Translations under genes and position numbers: made by a program
Assembly: GCA_016703545.1 (NCBI GenBank)
Contig: JADJBX010000002.1
Coordinates: 186,001-250,000 of the forward strand
DNA: 64,000 nt
Reading direction: 5' to 3'
Source: Candidatus Amarobacillus elongatus
GTDB lineage: Bacteria; Chloroflexota; Dehalococcoidia; Tepidiformales; Tepidiformaceae
Part shown: positions 45,122 to 55,715 of the stretch, in pieces
Layout: the number at the start of each line of letters is the position of its first letter
Numbering within the stretch: the first letter of the stretch is position 1
Notes under the pieces: model-generated
The model's database searches: none
What the model was told of the DNA's origin: nothing
The model's input: only the letters and a program-made list of their open reading frames with translations

Positions 45122-48100
45122 CTAGCGAAGAACGGGGTGGTGGGCATCCGTCACCCTGCGCAGCATCTCGCGCAGCGTGGCCAGCTCGTACGGCTTCTGA
45201 ATGAACCCGTTCAGCGTCTCGCCCATGAACCGGCTCGTCGCTTCCTGCTCGTTGAAGCCGCTCATAAGCACGATCACGGCCTCGGGGTCGAGGTCGCGGA
45301 TGGCATGGAACGCCTCTTCGCCGTTCATCCGCGGCATGGTCATGTCCAGCAGCACGCACGCGATCTCGCGACCATGCTGCCGGTACATCTCCAGCGCCGC
45401 GAGCCCGTCCTGGGCCTGCAGCGCCCGGAACCCGAACGTCTCCACCGCGCGGGAGGTCACCATGCGGACGGTGTCCTCGTCGTCGACCACGAGGATGCTG
45501 CCCTGTCCGCGCCACGGCGCGGGCGCGACAGGGGTCGACCGTACCTCGTTCACAATATCCATCGCCACCGGCAGCAGCAGCGTCATCACCGATCCCGCGC
45601 CCGGCTCGCTCGTCACCGTGATCGCCCCCCGGTGGCCCCGGACGATACCGAGCACCGCGGCGAGCCCGAGTCCGCGGCCCGTGAACTTCGTCGTGAAGAA
45701 GGGGTCGAAGATGCGCGTGATGGTCTCCTCGTCCATGCCCATGCCGGTGTCCGCCACTTCGATCGCGACATAATCCCCTCCGGCAGGTCCGGCGCGAGGT
45801 GCGCCTGCGCCAGCGATCCCTTCGTCACGTGACGCACCCGGGTCGTCACGCGCACCACGCCCGGCTCGCCGTCGATGGCGTCCGAACCATTCACCACGAG
45901 GTTCATGACCACCTGGCGGAGCTGTGTGGCGTCGGCTTCGACCCACGGTAGTGTCGGCGAAAGGTCACACTGCAGGTCGACGCTCTTGCCGACGGACGCG
46001 CGCAGCAGGTGCAGCATCTCCGACACGACGGCGTTGATATCGACCCGTTGGACCACGAAGCGGCCGCGCCCGCTGTACGCGAGCATCTGCCGCGCGAGCT
46101 CGGCCGCGCGCTGCCCGGCGGTCGCGATCGCCTCGATCGTGGGTCGTGCGGGTGAGACATCGGGCAATTCCGCGAGCGCCAGGCCGGCGTTCCCGAGGAT
46201 GCCCACGAGCAGGTTGTTGAAGTCGTGCGCGATGCCCCCGGCAAGCACGCCCAGGCTCTCCAGCTTCTGCGCCTGCAGCATCGCCCGCTCGGCCAGCAGC
46301 CGCTGGGTGACGTCGACCGACATCTCGATCAGCCCTCGACTCTCCCCGCGTCATCGACGAGCGGAGCGACACTCGACTCCCACCAGGTGTTCTCGTTCAC
46401 GGTCCAGGTGAAGGTGCGGGGCTCGCCGGCGAGGCCCGACCGAACGTGCTCGATGACATCCGGGCTGTTCTTGAGCTGTTCGTACAGGCTCGTCCCGACC
46501 AGGTCACCGCCGCGCAGACCCAGGGCGCCAAGCAGATCGCCTTCGCAGAGCGTATACACCCCGTTCGGGTCGATGGCCCAAAGAACGAGTGGCGCATTCT
46601 CGGCGACGGTCCGCAGGCGGCGCTCCGCCACCTCGCGGGCCTGTTCCGCCCGGTGCCGCTCGGTCACGTCGATGCCGACGCCGACCACGCCCGTCACCGT
46701 CCCGTTGGCGTCCTTGACGGGCGCGAGGTCGATATCGAGCCGCGATTCGCCCACCATCACGGTCCAGTGCGCGGCCTCGCCGCCGAACGCGCGGTCGAAC
46801 GCTTCGGTGACCCCGGCCAGGTACGCGAACGTGGAGACGTTTTCGCCGATGAATTCGCCGACGCTGACCCCAAAGCGCGCGAGTGCGGCGCCTTCGAGCA
46901 CGGTGATGCGCCGCTCCTGATCCAGGGCGAACACGACGAGCGGGGCGCTCTGGATGACGGCCTGCAGCCGCCCTTCGGCCATCTCCCGTGCCTGCTCGGC
47001 GCCGCGCAGTGCCGTGATGTCCCGAAGGCTCCCGACCAGGAGCCGGCACTCGCCGTTGGCTTCGAAAAGCGGCGTCACCTGCCCGATGGCCGTGCCGCCG
47101 GCCGGCGTCGTGAGTTCCCAGTGGACGGGTTCCCCGGTCCGAGCGGCCTGCTCCCAGCGCGCCACCACGCGTTCCGCGAGGATGCTATCGCCGATGCCTT
47201 CCGCTGCCGTCTTCCCCAGCACCTGCGCGGCGGGGCGCTCCAGGAACGCCTCATACGCCGCGTTCACGACCACGCAGCGGAACTGCCCGTCCTCGCCTCG
47301 CTCCGCCACGTACAGCGCGTCCGAGGTACCCTCGACCACCGCCCGGTAGTAGGCGTCGGCCCGGCGCCGTTGCGAAGTGAACGTCGTACCAGCGCCCGTT
47401 GACGTGCCATTCGAACGCGGAGCGCTCGCCCCCGAGCGCCGCCCGCAGCGCCGCGAGCCCCTCCTCCGTGTCGCGATACATGTCCCAGGCGCTTCGCCCC
47501 ACCGTGTCGGCGGGACGTCCGCCCCGGTTGTCGTACGCGCCGCCTTCGGCCATCGTCACGGTCCCCGCGGTGTCGATGCTGAACAGCACCACGGGGCCGC
47601 TCGTGACCGCTTCGTGCAGCAGTCCTTCGGCGCGGCCCAGCGCCTCCTCCGCGCGCCGCTGCTCGGTGATGTCCGTGACCGTGATGACGGAGTACCGCGC
47701 CCCGCCGGGGCCATCGAAGCGCGCCCACGTCGCCGCCACCAGGCGCTCCTCGCCATCGCGGTGAAGCACGGTCCACGTCTCCGAGACGGGTGCCGGCGGC
47801 TCGTCCGCCTCCAGCATCTCCAGGTATTCGGCCGTCATGCGCGCGGCATGTTCCGGCGCGAGCAGGGGCGCGAATGGCTGCCCCGCCAGCTCCGCCGGTT
47901 CCCGCCCGACGATGCTCGCCGCCGCCCGGTTCAGCCGCAGGAACCGCCCCTCCGCGTCCAGCACGGCAATGCCGACCGGCGTCGACCCGTACGTCATCGC
48001 CAGCATCTCTTCGCTCTCGCGCAGCGCCTGTTCCGCGCGTCGCCGCCCCGTGATATCGCGGCCGATGAGCAGCACGCTCTCCGCTTCGCCGCTTTCGTCC

Positions 48101-49874
48101 AGCTCCGGCACGAACCGCACGTCGAACCAGCGCGCGCCCCCGGGCAATTCCACGCGAACGTCGGCGGAACGCTCGACGCCGCCGGCCACGGCCTCCTGGA
48201 CGGCGGTCCGAAGCTCGGGTTCCGCACGGAAGCCGAGGTCGTTCGCGTCCCGCCCCGGGAACCAGGCTGCGTCGCGGCTTGCCAGCAACGCCGCCGCCGG
48301 GTTCGCGTACCGGCACACTCCTTGCAGGTCGAACCGCAGGATCACATCGGGCGAATGGGCCGCCAGCGCCTTGAACTCCTGTTCGCGACGCCGCAGGGCC
48401 GCCTGCGCTCGCTTCTTTTCGGTGATGTCGCGTCCGATCCCCGCCAGCGAGATCACCCGCCCGGTCGCGTCCCGCACGGGGAACAGCGACAGCGATACGT
48501 CGATGACCTGGCCGTCACGCGTCACCCGCTGCGTCTCCAGCCCGTCCACCTCCGGCCATTCGCTGCCGCCTTCGACGACGAGCCGTTCCACCGCGTTATT
48601 CTCGGGCGGTTCGAGGAACCATGGCGCCTTGCCCAGGACCTCTTCGCGCGTGTAGCCGTACATGCGCTCAGCGCCGCGGTTCCAGCTATCGATAAGGCCG
48701 CCGTCGGGCGTCACGCTCACAATCCCGTCCTGCGACGACTCCACGATGGCCGCGAGCCGCGCCAATTCACCCTCGGCGCGCAGCCGCTCGGTGATGTCGT
48801 GCGAAACGCCCGCGAAGCGAACCCCCTCGCCCGCCGGATCCGTCACCGGGACCACATGCACTTCGACGTCGAGGAGGCTGCCGTCCTTCCGCCGCCTGCG
48901 AACCCCGCGACGCCGTCCCGGGAAGGCGGCGAGCCCGTTGGCGTAGTCCAGCGGAATCCCACCGTCGTCGGCGTCGAGGAAGTGCGCATCGAGCACGCGG
49001 CCGACGACTCTCCTCCGCCGGATAGCCGTACATGCGTTCCGCGCCGGCGTTCCCAGCTCACCACCTGCCCCGCCAGGTCGCGCGTGATGATCGCGTCGTC
49101 CGAGGATTCGACGATCGCGGCCAGGCTCCTTCTCCTTCTCCTCGGCCAGCTGCCCCGTGATGTCGTCGCCGGTGACCACCACCCCCGCGAACGCGGTCGT
49201 TCTCGATGAGCGGCGTCATGGAGCAGCGAAGCGCGATCTCGCCTCCCCCCGAAGCGCCGGAACGCGATCGTTTCGTCGCGCACCACCTCGCCCGCCAGCC
49301 CGCGGAGGATGAGGTCCCGGAGTGGGGGAGGTGCGAGCCCCATGTCGACCCGTGCGTTCGCCTCCTCCACGAGGTGGTGGAACGGGATGCCCGAGATCTC
49401 CGAGACGCGCCGGTTCGCGAAGGCCACGTGGCGCGAGGCGCTCACGGCGAGGATGCCGGTCGAAACGTGATCGAGGATGCTGCGGAGGAGTGGCGCGGTG
49501 CCGCAGGAATGGCCCGACGCGCCCGCGAGTTCGGCCAACCGGTCGAGGCCGATCGTGTCCGCGGGCGCCCCCCGAGTGCCCCTCGCCTGCGCCGCCGCCA
49601 GCCGCAGTGCCAGCATCCCGGGTGCTTCCACGAAGTCGTCCGCGCCCGCGGCGACAAGGCCCGCCACCGCTTCCGGAGTCACGGCGCCAATCGCGAGGAT
49701 GGTCGCGTGTGGCCACCGCGCACGCGCCTCCGAGACGGTCGCCTCGTCGGCGCCCGCCAGCACGACGCCGGCCTCGCCCGCGTACGGCCCGAGGAACGCG
49801 CGGCCAAGCGCCTCCGCCGCGCGGCCAAAGGCATCGGCGCGGTCCTGGTTCGTGTCGTGGACGATCAGCGTCAT
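45122..49874 (-). CDS. multi-PAS hybrid histidine kinase, multiply frameshifted
   Basis: One gene read over several frames, about 1,580 residues. From the N terminus: a receiver-like domain (MTLIVHDTNQDRADAFGRAA, AGADDFVEAPG) whose phospho-Asp is not evident; nine PAS domains between about 49480 and 46320; HisKA with LAGGIAHDFNNLLVGILGN (about 46240); HATPase with VADTGMGMDEET and GRGLGLAAVLGI; and a full C-terminal receiver, SILVVDDEDTVRMV with phospho-Asp in VLLDMTMPRMNG. Breaks near 49245, 49200, 49135, 49060, 49015, 47385, 46340 and 45778; each is one base. Soluble, so probably senses cytosolic signals; target regulator unknown. Confidence 0.8.
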
Positions 49875-50048
49875 CGTCTGGTTCGGGCCCTCCGGCGACT
49901 TCGCGGCACGGGCACGCAAGTGCCGCTCCCGCATCTTATCCGTGCGCCCCGGAAGCTCCTGTCAGGGAATACCCCGTATCGCCGGCAGGCCGTCCCCTGC
50001 AACTTTCGGCGTCCGCCGCGCGCACTGACGGGCCGCCGCCGTTTCCGG

Positions 50049-50054
50049 TAGCGT
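50049..50054 (+). promoter_or_regulatory. -10 element TAGCGT for leaderless start
   Basis: TAGCGT, 6-nt gap TAGCGC, then ATG 50061; no ribosome site. Confidence 0.45.
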
Positions 50055-50060
50055 TAGCGC

Positions 50061-51188
50061 ATGCCCTCATTCCGAGTAGCCCGCATCCGTGGCATCGCGA
50101 TCGAGATCCATCCGTCGTGGCTGTTCATCCTCGGCGTTCTCTCGTTCAGCCTGAGCGACGGTGTCTTCCCGGATCAGTACCCGGGCTGGTCCACCGCCAC
50201 CTACTGGGCGGTGGGCGTGACCTCCGCGCTGCTGCTCTTCGTCGCCGTGCTCGTGCACGAACTCGCCCACGCGGTTGTCGCCCAGCGGCGTGGGCTCGAA
50301 GTGCCGAAGATCACCCTCTTCATCTTCGGAGGGGTCAGCCATATTGCCCGGCAACCCCGGTCCGCGGGCGAGGAGTTTGCCATTGCCGTCGCCGGGCCGC
50401 TCACCAGTCTCGCAATCGCCGTCCTCGCCGGGGCGGTGTACCTCACCATGCACGAACGCGTCGAACAGGTCGGCGCCATCGGCGCCTATCTCGCGACCGT
50501 TAACCTGCTGCTCGCCATCTTTAATATCCTCCCCGGCTTCCCGCTCGATGGCGGCCGCGTCCTGCGTTCCATCGCCTGGCGGCGCACGAAGAGCTTTCGT
50601 CGCGCCACCCGCATCGCCGGTTCCGTCGGCGAAATCTTCGGCTACACCCTCATGATGGGCGGCGTCGCCTTCCTGCTCGCCGGGTACGCGTGGAACGGCC
50701 TCTGGTTCATGTTCATCGGCTGGTTCCTCAGTGGCGCCGCCCGTGGCGAGAAGGAAGCCCTCCAGCTCGAGTCCGTCCTCAGCCGGCTGCGGGCGCGCGA
50801 CGTCATGCGCACCACCTACCCCACCATTACCCCGGGCATCTCCATCGAGGAGGTGGTCGAACGGCACATGGTCGGCGAAGGCGAACGCGCCGCCGTGGTC
50901 GCCATGGACGACGCGGTCGTCGGCATCCTCTCCGTCAGCGACGTCCGCCGCGTCCCCCGGGAGGCGTGGCCGAACACCCCGGCGCAGCGCGCCATGACGC
51001 CGCGCGGTCGCGTCCTCACCGTCTCGGCCGATACCCCGGCGCTGGAGGTCCTGCACCAGCTCGGCGCCAACCGGCTGAACCAGGTCCCGGTGCTCGAAGA
51101 GGGCCGGATGATTGGGCTTATTACCAGGCGCGAATTGCTCGAACGCGTGGAGTTGGCGGAATCCTTAGGGGAGCGCCGTCCCGACTAG
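50061..51188 (+). CDS. site-2 protease family zinc protease (M50) with CBS pair
   Basis: 375 residues. Intramembrane protease: HELAH at 66-70 in VAVLVHELAHAVVAQRRG, and the second metal motif NILPGFPLDGGRVLRS. Helices flank both, and a further pair follows (IFGYTLMMGGVAFLLAGY). Two CBS domains close the protein (ARDVMRTTYPTITPGISIEE; RVLTVSADTPALEVLHQLGA), a common S2P layout that binds nucleotides. Substrate, often an anti-sigma factor, is not encoded nearby. Confidence 0.93.
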   Translation: MPSFRVARIRGIAIEIHPSWLFILGVLSFSLSDGVFPDQYPGWSTATYWAVGVTSALLLFVAVLVHELAHAVVAQRRGLEVPKITLFIFGGVSHIARQPRSAGEEFAIAVAGPLTSLAIAVLAGAVYLTMHERVEQVGAIGAYLATVNLLLAIFNILPGFPLDGGRVLRSIAWRRTKSFRRATRIAGSVGEIFGYTLMMGGVAFLLAGYAWNGLWFMFIGWFLSGAARGEKEALQLESVLSRLRARDVMRTTYPTITPGISIEEVVERHMVGEGERAAVVAMDDAVVGILSVSDVRRVPREAWPNTPAQRAMTPRGRVLTVSADTPALEVLHQLGANRLNQVPVLEEGRMIGLITRRELLERVELAESLGERRPD

Positions 51189-51349
51189 GTATTTTCCGAA
51201 CCCGAATTGGCCACCAAAACCACCCCAATAGGCCGTATGAGATGACTGATGTGCATGCGAGTATTCAGTCGTGGCCGAGCCGGCGCCGGACGCCAGCCGT
51301 ACTGATTCCGCCACTGAGCATTCGCCCAGCACGGTTCTTGGAGAGTCTA

Positions 51350-51532
51350 GTGACCAGCGCTCCCGTCCACATCGCACATGAACCACACCACTCCATCGCG
51401 CCGGCCTGCACGGCCTGTGACGGCCAGGTGAAGTGGGTTGTTGAGCGCGCCTCTGGCCGCGTTGTTCGCAAGCGCTGCGAGCGCTGCGGGTCCGGGGGCC
51501 ACCCGGTAGGTGAGGCTGGCCGGGCAGCCTAG
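51350..51532 (+). CDS. Cys-pair (zinc-ribbon-like) small protein, 60 aa
   Basis: GTG 51350 with GGAG 7 nt upstream. The sequence has CTACDGQVKWVVERASGRVV then RKRCERCGSGG: CxxC, about 19 residues, CxxC, a zinc-ribbon knuckle with a strand hairpin between. Starts a run of three small genes. The 160-nt gap before it holds no clear promoter. Function unknown. Confidence 0.55.
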   Translation: MTSAPVHIAHEPHHSIAPACTACDGQVKWVVERASGRVVRKRCERCGSGGHPVGEAGRAA

Positions 51533-51542
51533 GAGCCAGGCG

Positions 51543-51749
51543 ATGCCTGTCCGCAAGTCCATCCGCGAGTTCGTCGAAACCGCGACCGAAGTCCTTGAGC
51601 CTTCGGAAGCCGATGTCCGTGCCGTGCAGCCCGATCCGGTCGAAATGGCCGGCAGGGGCGAGCCCACCCCCGCTCCACCCCATCTCACTCCCGCCGAGCA
51701 CGTCCACCCGGATGCGAAGGAACTGGAGAGGGAACACCGTGGTTACTGA
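51543..51749 (+). CDS. small acidic protein of unknown function, 68 aa
   Basis: ATG 51543 with TAGGAG upstream, 10 nt after the previous stop. MPVRKSIREFVETATEVLEP forms an amphipathic helix; the rest is Pro/His/Glu-rich and likely disordered. Not recognised. The last 11 nt overlap the next gene. Confidence 0.5.
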   Translation: MPVRKSIREFVETATEVLEPSEADVRAVQPDPVEMAGRGEPTPAPPHLTPAEHVHPDAKELEREHRGY

Positions 51750-52158
51750 TACCCGTCGCCGCCGCCCCGAACAGGAGTCGCTCTTCTTCGCCAGCCAGGC
51801 GCTGGAGCGCGTCATCGCCGAGGAATCCTCCACGGAGGCCTGGTTCGCCAGCGCCCACGGCGCCCTCCGCGATTGCACCCTCGCCGTCGAAACCCAACTC
51901 CACGCGCTCAATTCGCCCGGCGGCATCGGCGGCGACGTGAAGCGCAACGAACCCCGCCTCCTGCCCGCCCTCGGCAGGCTCGAAGCCGCCCTCGCCCGTC
52001 TGCTGGTCGACTTCTGGGAGGCCGAGGCCATTCCCGCCACGGCGCGGCCGCTCTTCGTCCCACGCCTCCAGGCGCTCGCCGATGAACTCCGCGACCTCGC
52101 CAACCAGGAGTGGAACTTCGTCTACGACGTGCAGAACGAGCCGGGCGGCATCGATTAG
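51739..52158 (+). CDS. helical protein of unknown function, 139 aa
   Basis: GTG 51739 with GGAGAGGGAA upstream. Almost all helix: FFASQALERVIAEESSTEAW, ALRDCTLAVETQLHALN, RLLPALGRLEAALARLLVDF and ALADELRDLANQEWNFVYDV. Resembles four-helix-bundle proteins by pattern but no family is recognised. Confidence 0.6.
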   Translation: MVTDTRRRRPEQESLFFASQALERVIAEESSTEAWFASAHGALRDCTLAVETQLHALNSPGGIGGDVKRNEPRLLPALGRLEAALARLLVDFWEAEAIPATARPLFVPRLQALADELRDLANQEWNFVYDVQNEPGGID

Positions 52159-52228
52159 CCGTCCGCTCCGGTCAGGGCCCCCCCGAATCCCTCCACCACC
52201 CCCGGCGGAGGGATTCGCGCGTCCGGGC

Positions 52229-52996
52229 CTAGTCGTCGTCGTCGTCCCCTTCTTCCTCGTGGTCATGCTCGGCAGGGGCGGCCGCGCGGCTCGGCACGAG
52301 CGCGATGTCGCGCGAATCGCCCCGCCCGCCCTTCTTCGCGGGCACGTTCTTTAGCGCCTCGCCGAGGGCGGCAAGCTGCTCTGGGGCCGTGCCCCGCGGC
52401 GCGATGACCATCGCCGCGCCGCCATCGCGCAGCGCGCGCAGTTCCGCCACCGGCGCGTCCGCGGCCACGTTCACCAGCAGCGGCGCGCTCGCGAACGACG
52501 CGATCCGCACCAGCTGCAGCTGCGTCGCGAGCGTCATGTTGCCGGGCGTGCGCGTCACATACAGCCCGTCCAGCCCCAGCGGTGCCAGCGACCGCAGCGT
52601 CGTGTCGTCGAGCGCCGAGCTCGCGACGGCGACGTGGCCCATGCGGTCGGTGTCCACCGCCGTCGCTTCCGTGCCCTCGAGGGTGCAGACCACGAAGTCG
52701 CAGCCGGCGCCCGTGAGGGCCTCCGCCCCGGCTTCATCCAGCGCCGGCAGGAGCACGCCCGCGACCGCCTTCGAGCCCTTGAGGGACGACACGACGGGCA
52801 CGGCTGCCGCCGCCGAGGAAGCCTCGACGAGCACGACATCCGCCCCCGCATCCGCCGCGGCCTTCGCGCCGGCGTCGTCGCCGGCGATGACGCCAAGCAG
52901 GAGCTGGCGCGGCTTCTCCCGCGTCGTCGCGCTGAACCCGATGCCGTTGCTTTCGCGCCGGCCCAGCCGGGCGATGCGCTTCTGAAGCTCACTCAT
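52229..52996 (-). CDS. TIM-barrel-like protein of unknown function, 255 aa
   Basis: ATG 52996 with ATCGGAGGAACG. Repeated beta-alpha units: LLLGVIAGDDAGAKAAADAG, ADVVLVEASSA, KAVAGVLLPALDEAGAEAL, CDFVVCTLEGTEATAVDTD, GLDGLYVTRTPG, APLLVNVAADAPVAELRALR, GAAMVIAPRGTAPEQLAAL. This fits a TIM barrel of the class seen in synthases such as HisF or TrpC, but no catalytic residues are assignable. The C-terminus is acidic. ATG overlaps the stop of the amidohydrolase, so the two are coupled. Confidence 0.65.
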   Translation of the reverse strand: MSELQKRIARLGRRESNGIGFSATTREKPRQLLLGVIAGDDAGAKAAADAGADVVLVEASSAAAAVPVVSSLKGSKAVAGVLLPALDEAGAEALTGAGCDFVVCTLEGTEATAVDTDRMGHVAVASSALDDTTLRSLAPLGLDGLYVTRTPGNMTLATQLQLVRIASFASAPLLVNVAADAPVAELRALRDGGAAMVIAPRGTAPEQLAALGEALKNVPAKKGGRGDSRDIALVPSRAAAPAEHDHEEEGDDDDD

Positions 52997-54222
52997 TTCG
53001 TTCCTCCGATGCTGTTCTCCCGTGGCGCGGCACGGACAATGCTGCCGCCCTTGACCACGGCGGTGAATGCGTCTGAATCGGCCAACGCCGAAAGGTCGGT
53101 CAGGGGGTCGCGGGGCAGCACGACGAAATCCGCCTGCTTGCCGGCTTCGATGCGGCCCGCGGGCACCTTCAGCAGGTCCGCGGCCCACGCCGTCGCCGCG
53201 AGCAGCGCCGATGCCGGCGAGAGCCCGTGTTCGGCCATCCGCAGGATCTCCTGCGCATTCTTGCCGGGACGGTTCAGGGGCGTGCCCTGGTCGGTGCCCA
53301 TGGCGACTCTCACGCCCGCCCGTACGGCGGCCTCGAAGCTGCGCGCGTGGTCTTCGAGCACGGCGTTCGACTTGTCGATCATGTACTGCGGCACGCCTTC
53401 GTCCGGTCCGTGCGTGGCCATCGCCCACGGCGCCGTCAGCGTCGCGACCATGTACGTGCCGCGCTCGAGCATCAGCGCCAGCGCTTCCTCGTCCAGCCAC
53501 ACCCCGTGCTCAATCGAATCCACGCCCGCGCGGATCGCGTTCTTGATTCCGTCCGTCGCCTGGGCGTGCGCTCCGACGACGCGGAACGCCTTGTGCGCCT
53601 CTTCCACGCCCGCCGTCAGCTCCTCCTGCGTGAACGACGGTGACCGCGGGTCGACGCCCGCCGTCAGCACGCCGCCGCTGGCGAACAACTTGATCGCGGT
53701 CGCCCCGGCGCGCAGCTGTTCGCGAACGGCCTTCCGCACCTCATCCGGCCCGTCGGCTTCGCGCGCGATGAACCCATGCCCGTGGCCGCCGGTCATTGTC
53801 ACGCCGAGGCCCGCTGCCAGCATGCGCGGCCCTTCGACCACCCCGGCTTCGATCGCACGCGCGAGGTCGATGTTCAGGCGCTCGGCGGCGCCGAGGTCGC
53901 GAACGGTCGTGATGCCCGCGTGCAAGGTCCGGCGCGCGTGCTCGGCTGCCTTCCACGCGCGCAGCGCCGGGGTCTCGTGGACCATCGTGTTCAGCGACGC
54001 CGCTTCGCCCGCGCTGGTGATGTGCACGTGGCAATCGATCAAGCCCGGGAGGACGAAAGCGCCCCCGGCGTCGAGCACGGTGGCGGCGGCGCCGCCCTCG
54101 CCCGGCGGGAGCACCGCTTCGATCAGACCGCCGGCACAGCGCACATCGGCCGCGCGGAAGCTCCGCCCGGCAGTATCGAACACGAGGCCGCCCCGGATAA
54201 GGAGTGTGGCGTCAGGAGGCAT
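52993..54222 (-). CDS. amidohydrolase family protein (imidazolonepropionase/prolidase-like)
   Basis: 409 residues. Metal-dependent hydrolase: HxH in LPGLIDCHVHITSAG, AGITTVRDLGAAER, a bridging Lys in GATAIKLFASGGVL, VGAHAQATDGIKNAI and GVDSIEHGVW for the other His ligands, and the Asp in GVRVAMGTDQGTPLNRPG; C-terminal beta sandwich with GKQADFVVLPRDPLTD. Substrate could be an N-acyl amino acid, a dipeptide or a lactam. Confidence 0.88.
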   Translation of the reverse strand: MPPDATLLIRGGLVFDTAGRSFRAADVRCAGGLIEAVLPPGEGGAAATVLDAGGAFVLPGLIDCHVHITSAGEAASLNTMVHETPALRAWKAAEHARRTLHAGITTVRDLGAAERLNIDLARAIEAGVVEGPRMLAAGLGVTMTGGHGHGFIAREADGPDEVRKAVREQLRAGATAIKLFASGGVLTAGVDPRSPSFTQEELTAGVEEAHKAFRVVGAHAQATDGIKNAIRAGVDSIEHGVWLDEEALALMLERGTYMVATLTAPWAMATHGPDEGVPQYMIDKSNAVLEDHARSFEAAVRAGVRVAMGTDQGTPLNRPGKNAQEILRMAEHGLSPASALLAATAWAADLLKVPAGRIEAGKQADFVVLPRDPLTDLSALADSDAFTAVVKGGSIVRAAPRENSIGGTK

Positions 54223-54354
54223 GGCTACCGGTATGCGCGATGGTCACCGGTTCCATTGTGAGCCACCAGCCGCCGCAGATGCGAGTAATCATTCCTGCGA
54301 GAGATCAGCCACACGCCCGTGCCCCTGTTACCGGCGCCTTGCCGCTCGCCGGGG

Positions 54355-54360
54355 CATCAT
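54355..54360 (+). promoter_or_regulatory. -10-like CATCAT for leaderless start
   Basis: CATCAT followed by a 6-nt gap and GTG 54367; a weaker match than the others. Confidence 0.3.
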
Positions 54361-54366
54361 CAGCGC

Positions 54367-55624
54367 GTGAGCCACCTGTCCCCTTCGTTCACGCGCTTCT
54401 CCCGATCGTTCTGGGCACTGCCCATCCCGGCGGTCCTCGTCTTCCTCGCCATGATCGCGTCCGATTGCAGCGGCGACGACACGCCTGCCGTCACGCCCAC
54501 GCCGCCATCGACCGCAACGCCCGGCACGCCACCCGCCGCGACGGGGACGCCGTCGAGTGGCGCGCTGCCGAAGCTCGCGCTCCAACAGGTCGTTGGCGGC
54601 CTCACCCGGCCCACCTTCGTCACCCACGCCGGCGACGGCTCGGGTCGCCTGTTCGTGGTCGAAAAGCCCGGCCGCATCCGCACCGTTCGCAACGGCGTGC
54701 TCGAACCCGAGCCGTTCCTCGACATCACTGGCATCGTTCTCGCCACGGGGAACGAACAGGGCCTGCTCGGCCTCGCCTTCCATCCGAGGTTCGCCGAGAA
54801 CGGCCGCTTCTTCGTCACCTACACCGGCAGGGACGGGACGAACTCGCTCGCCGAATACGGCGTGACCGGTGGCAAGGGCGACCCGTCGAAGGCGAAGGTG
54901 CTGTTCGCCATCCCGGACAAGTACCCCAACCACAATGGCGGCATGCTCGCGTTTGGCCGCGATGGCTACCTTTATGTTTCCACGGGTGACGGCGGCAGCG
55001 GCGGGGACCCCGATGGCAACGGCCAGAACCGCGACGTCCTCCTCGGCAAGATCCTTCGCCTCGATGTGAACGCTGCGCAGGGGCCATACGGCATTCCTGC
55101 CTCGAACCCGTTCGTGGGCCAGTCCGGCGCCCGCCCCGAGATCTGGGCCTACGGACTGCGAAATCCCTGGCGCTTCAGCTTCGACCGTGCGACTGGCGAC
55201 CTCTGGATCGCCGACGTCGGTCAGAACCAGTACGAAGAGGTGAACCTGCAGCCGGCGGGCAGCGCGGGCGGCGAGAACTACGGCTGGGACGTCATGGAGG
55301 CGTCCCACTGCTACGGCGCCTCCACCTGCGACCAGTCCGGCAAGGTCCTCCCCATCCACGAGTACGCGCACTCGCTCGGCTGCTCCATCACGGGCGGCTA
55401 CGTCTACCGCGGCGCCGCCATCCCCGCGCTCGCCGGCGCCTATCTGTACACCGACTACTGCCGCGGCGACCTCATCGCCCTCCGGCAGCAGGGCGGACGC
55501 TGGCAGGCCGAGACGCTCCGGGCGCGCCGAGAGCGTCAGCTCATTCGGGGAGGACGAGGCGGGCGAAATCTACGTCGCCGGGGACAGTGCCGGCACCATT
55601 TCCCGCGTCGTCGCCGCACGCTGA
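54367..55624 (+). CDS. PQQ-dependent glucose/sorbosone dehydrogenase-like protein, frameshifted C-terminus
   Basis: Six-bladed beta-propeller aldose dehydrogenase. Signal-like helix (ALPIPAVLVFLAMIASDC), Thr/Pro linker, then VVGGLTRPTFVTHAGDGSGR, LLGLAFHPRFAENGRFFVTY, the catalytic His in YPNHNGGMLAFGRDGYLYVS, WAYGLRNPWRFSFD, IADVGQNQYEEVN and GGENYGWDVMEASHC. The last blade shifts frame near 55525 to SFGEDEAGEIYVAGDSAGT ending at TGA 55622-55624. Corrected about 418 residues. The lipobox is imperfect (Asp before Cys). Confidence 0.88.
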
Positions 55625-55715
55625 TCGGCGTCTCGCCGCAATCGGCCGCACGCGACATACTGCCCGTGCCCGCCGGTGCGCACGCTCCCGCGGCAACGTA
55701 ACCGCGGAGGAACGA

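Noticed and set aside
45122..49874. Several separate PAS proteins instead of one kinase
   Set aside because: Frames join exactly within linkers or domains with one-base corrections, and no promoter or ribosome site is seen at the breaks.
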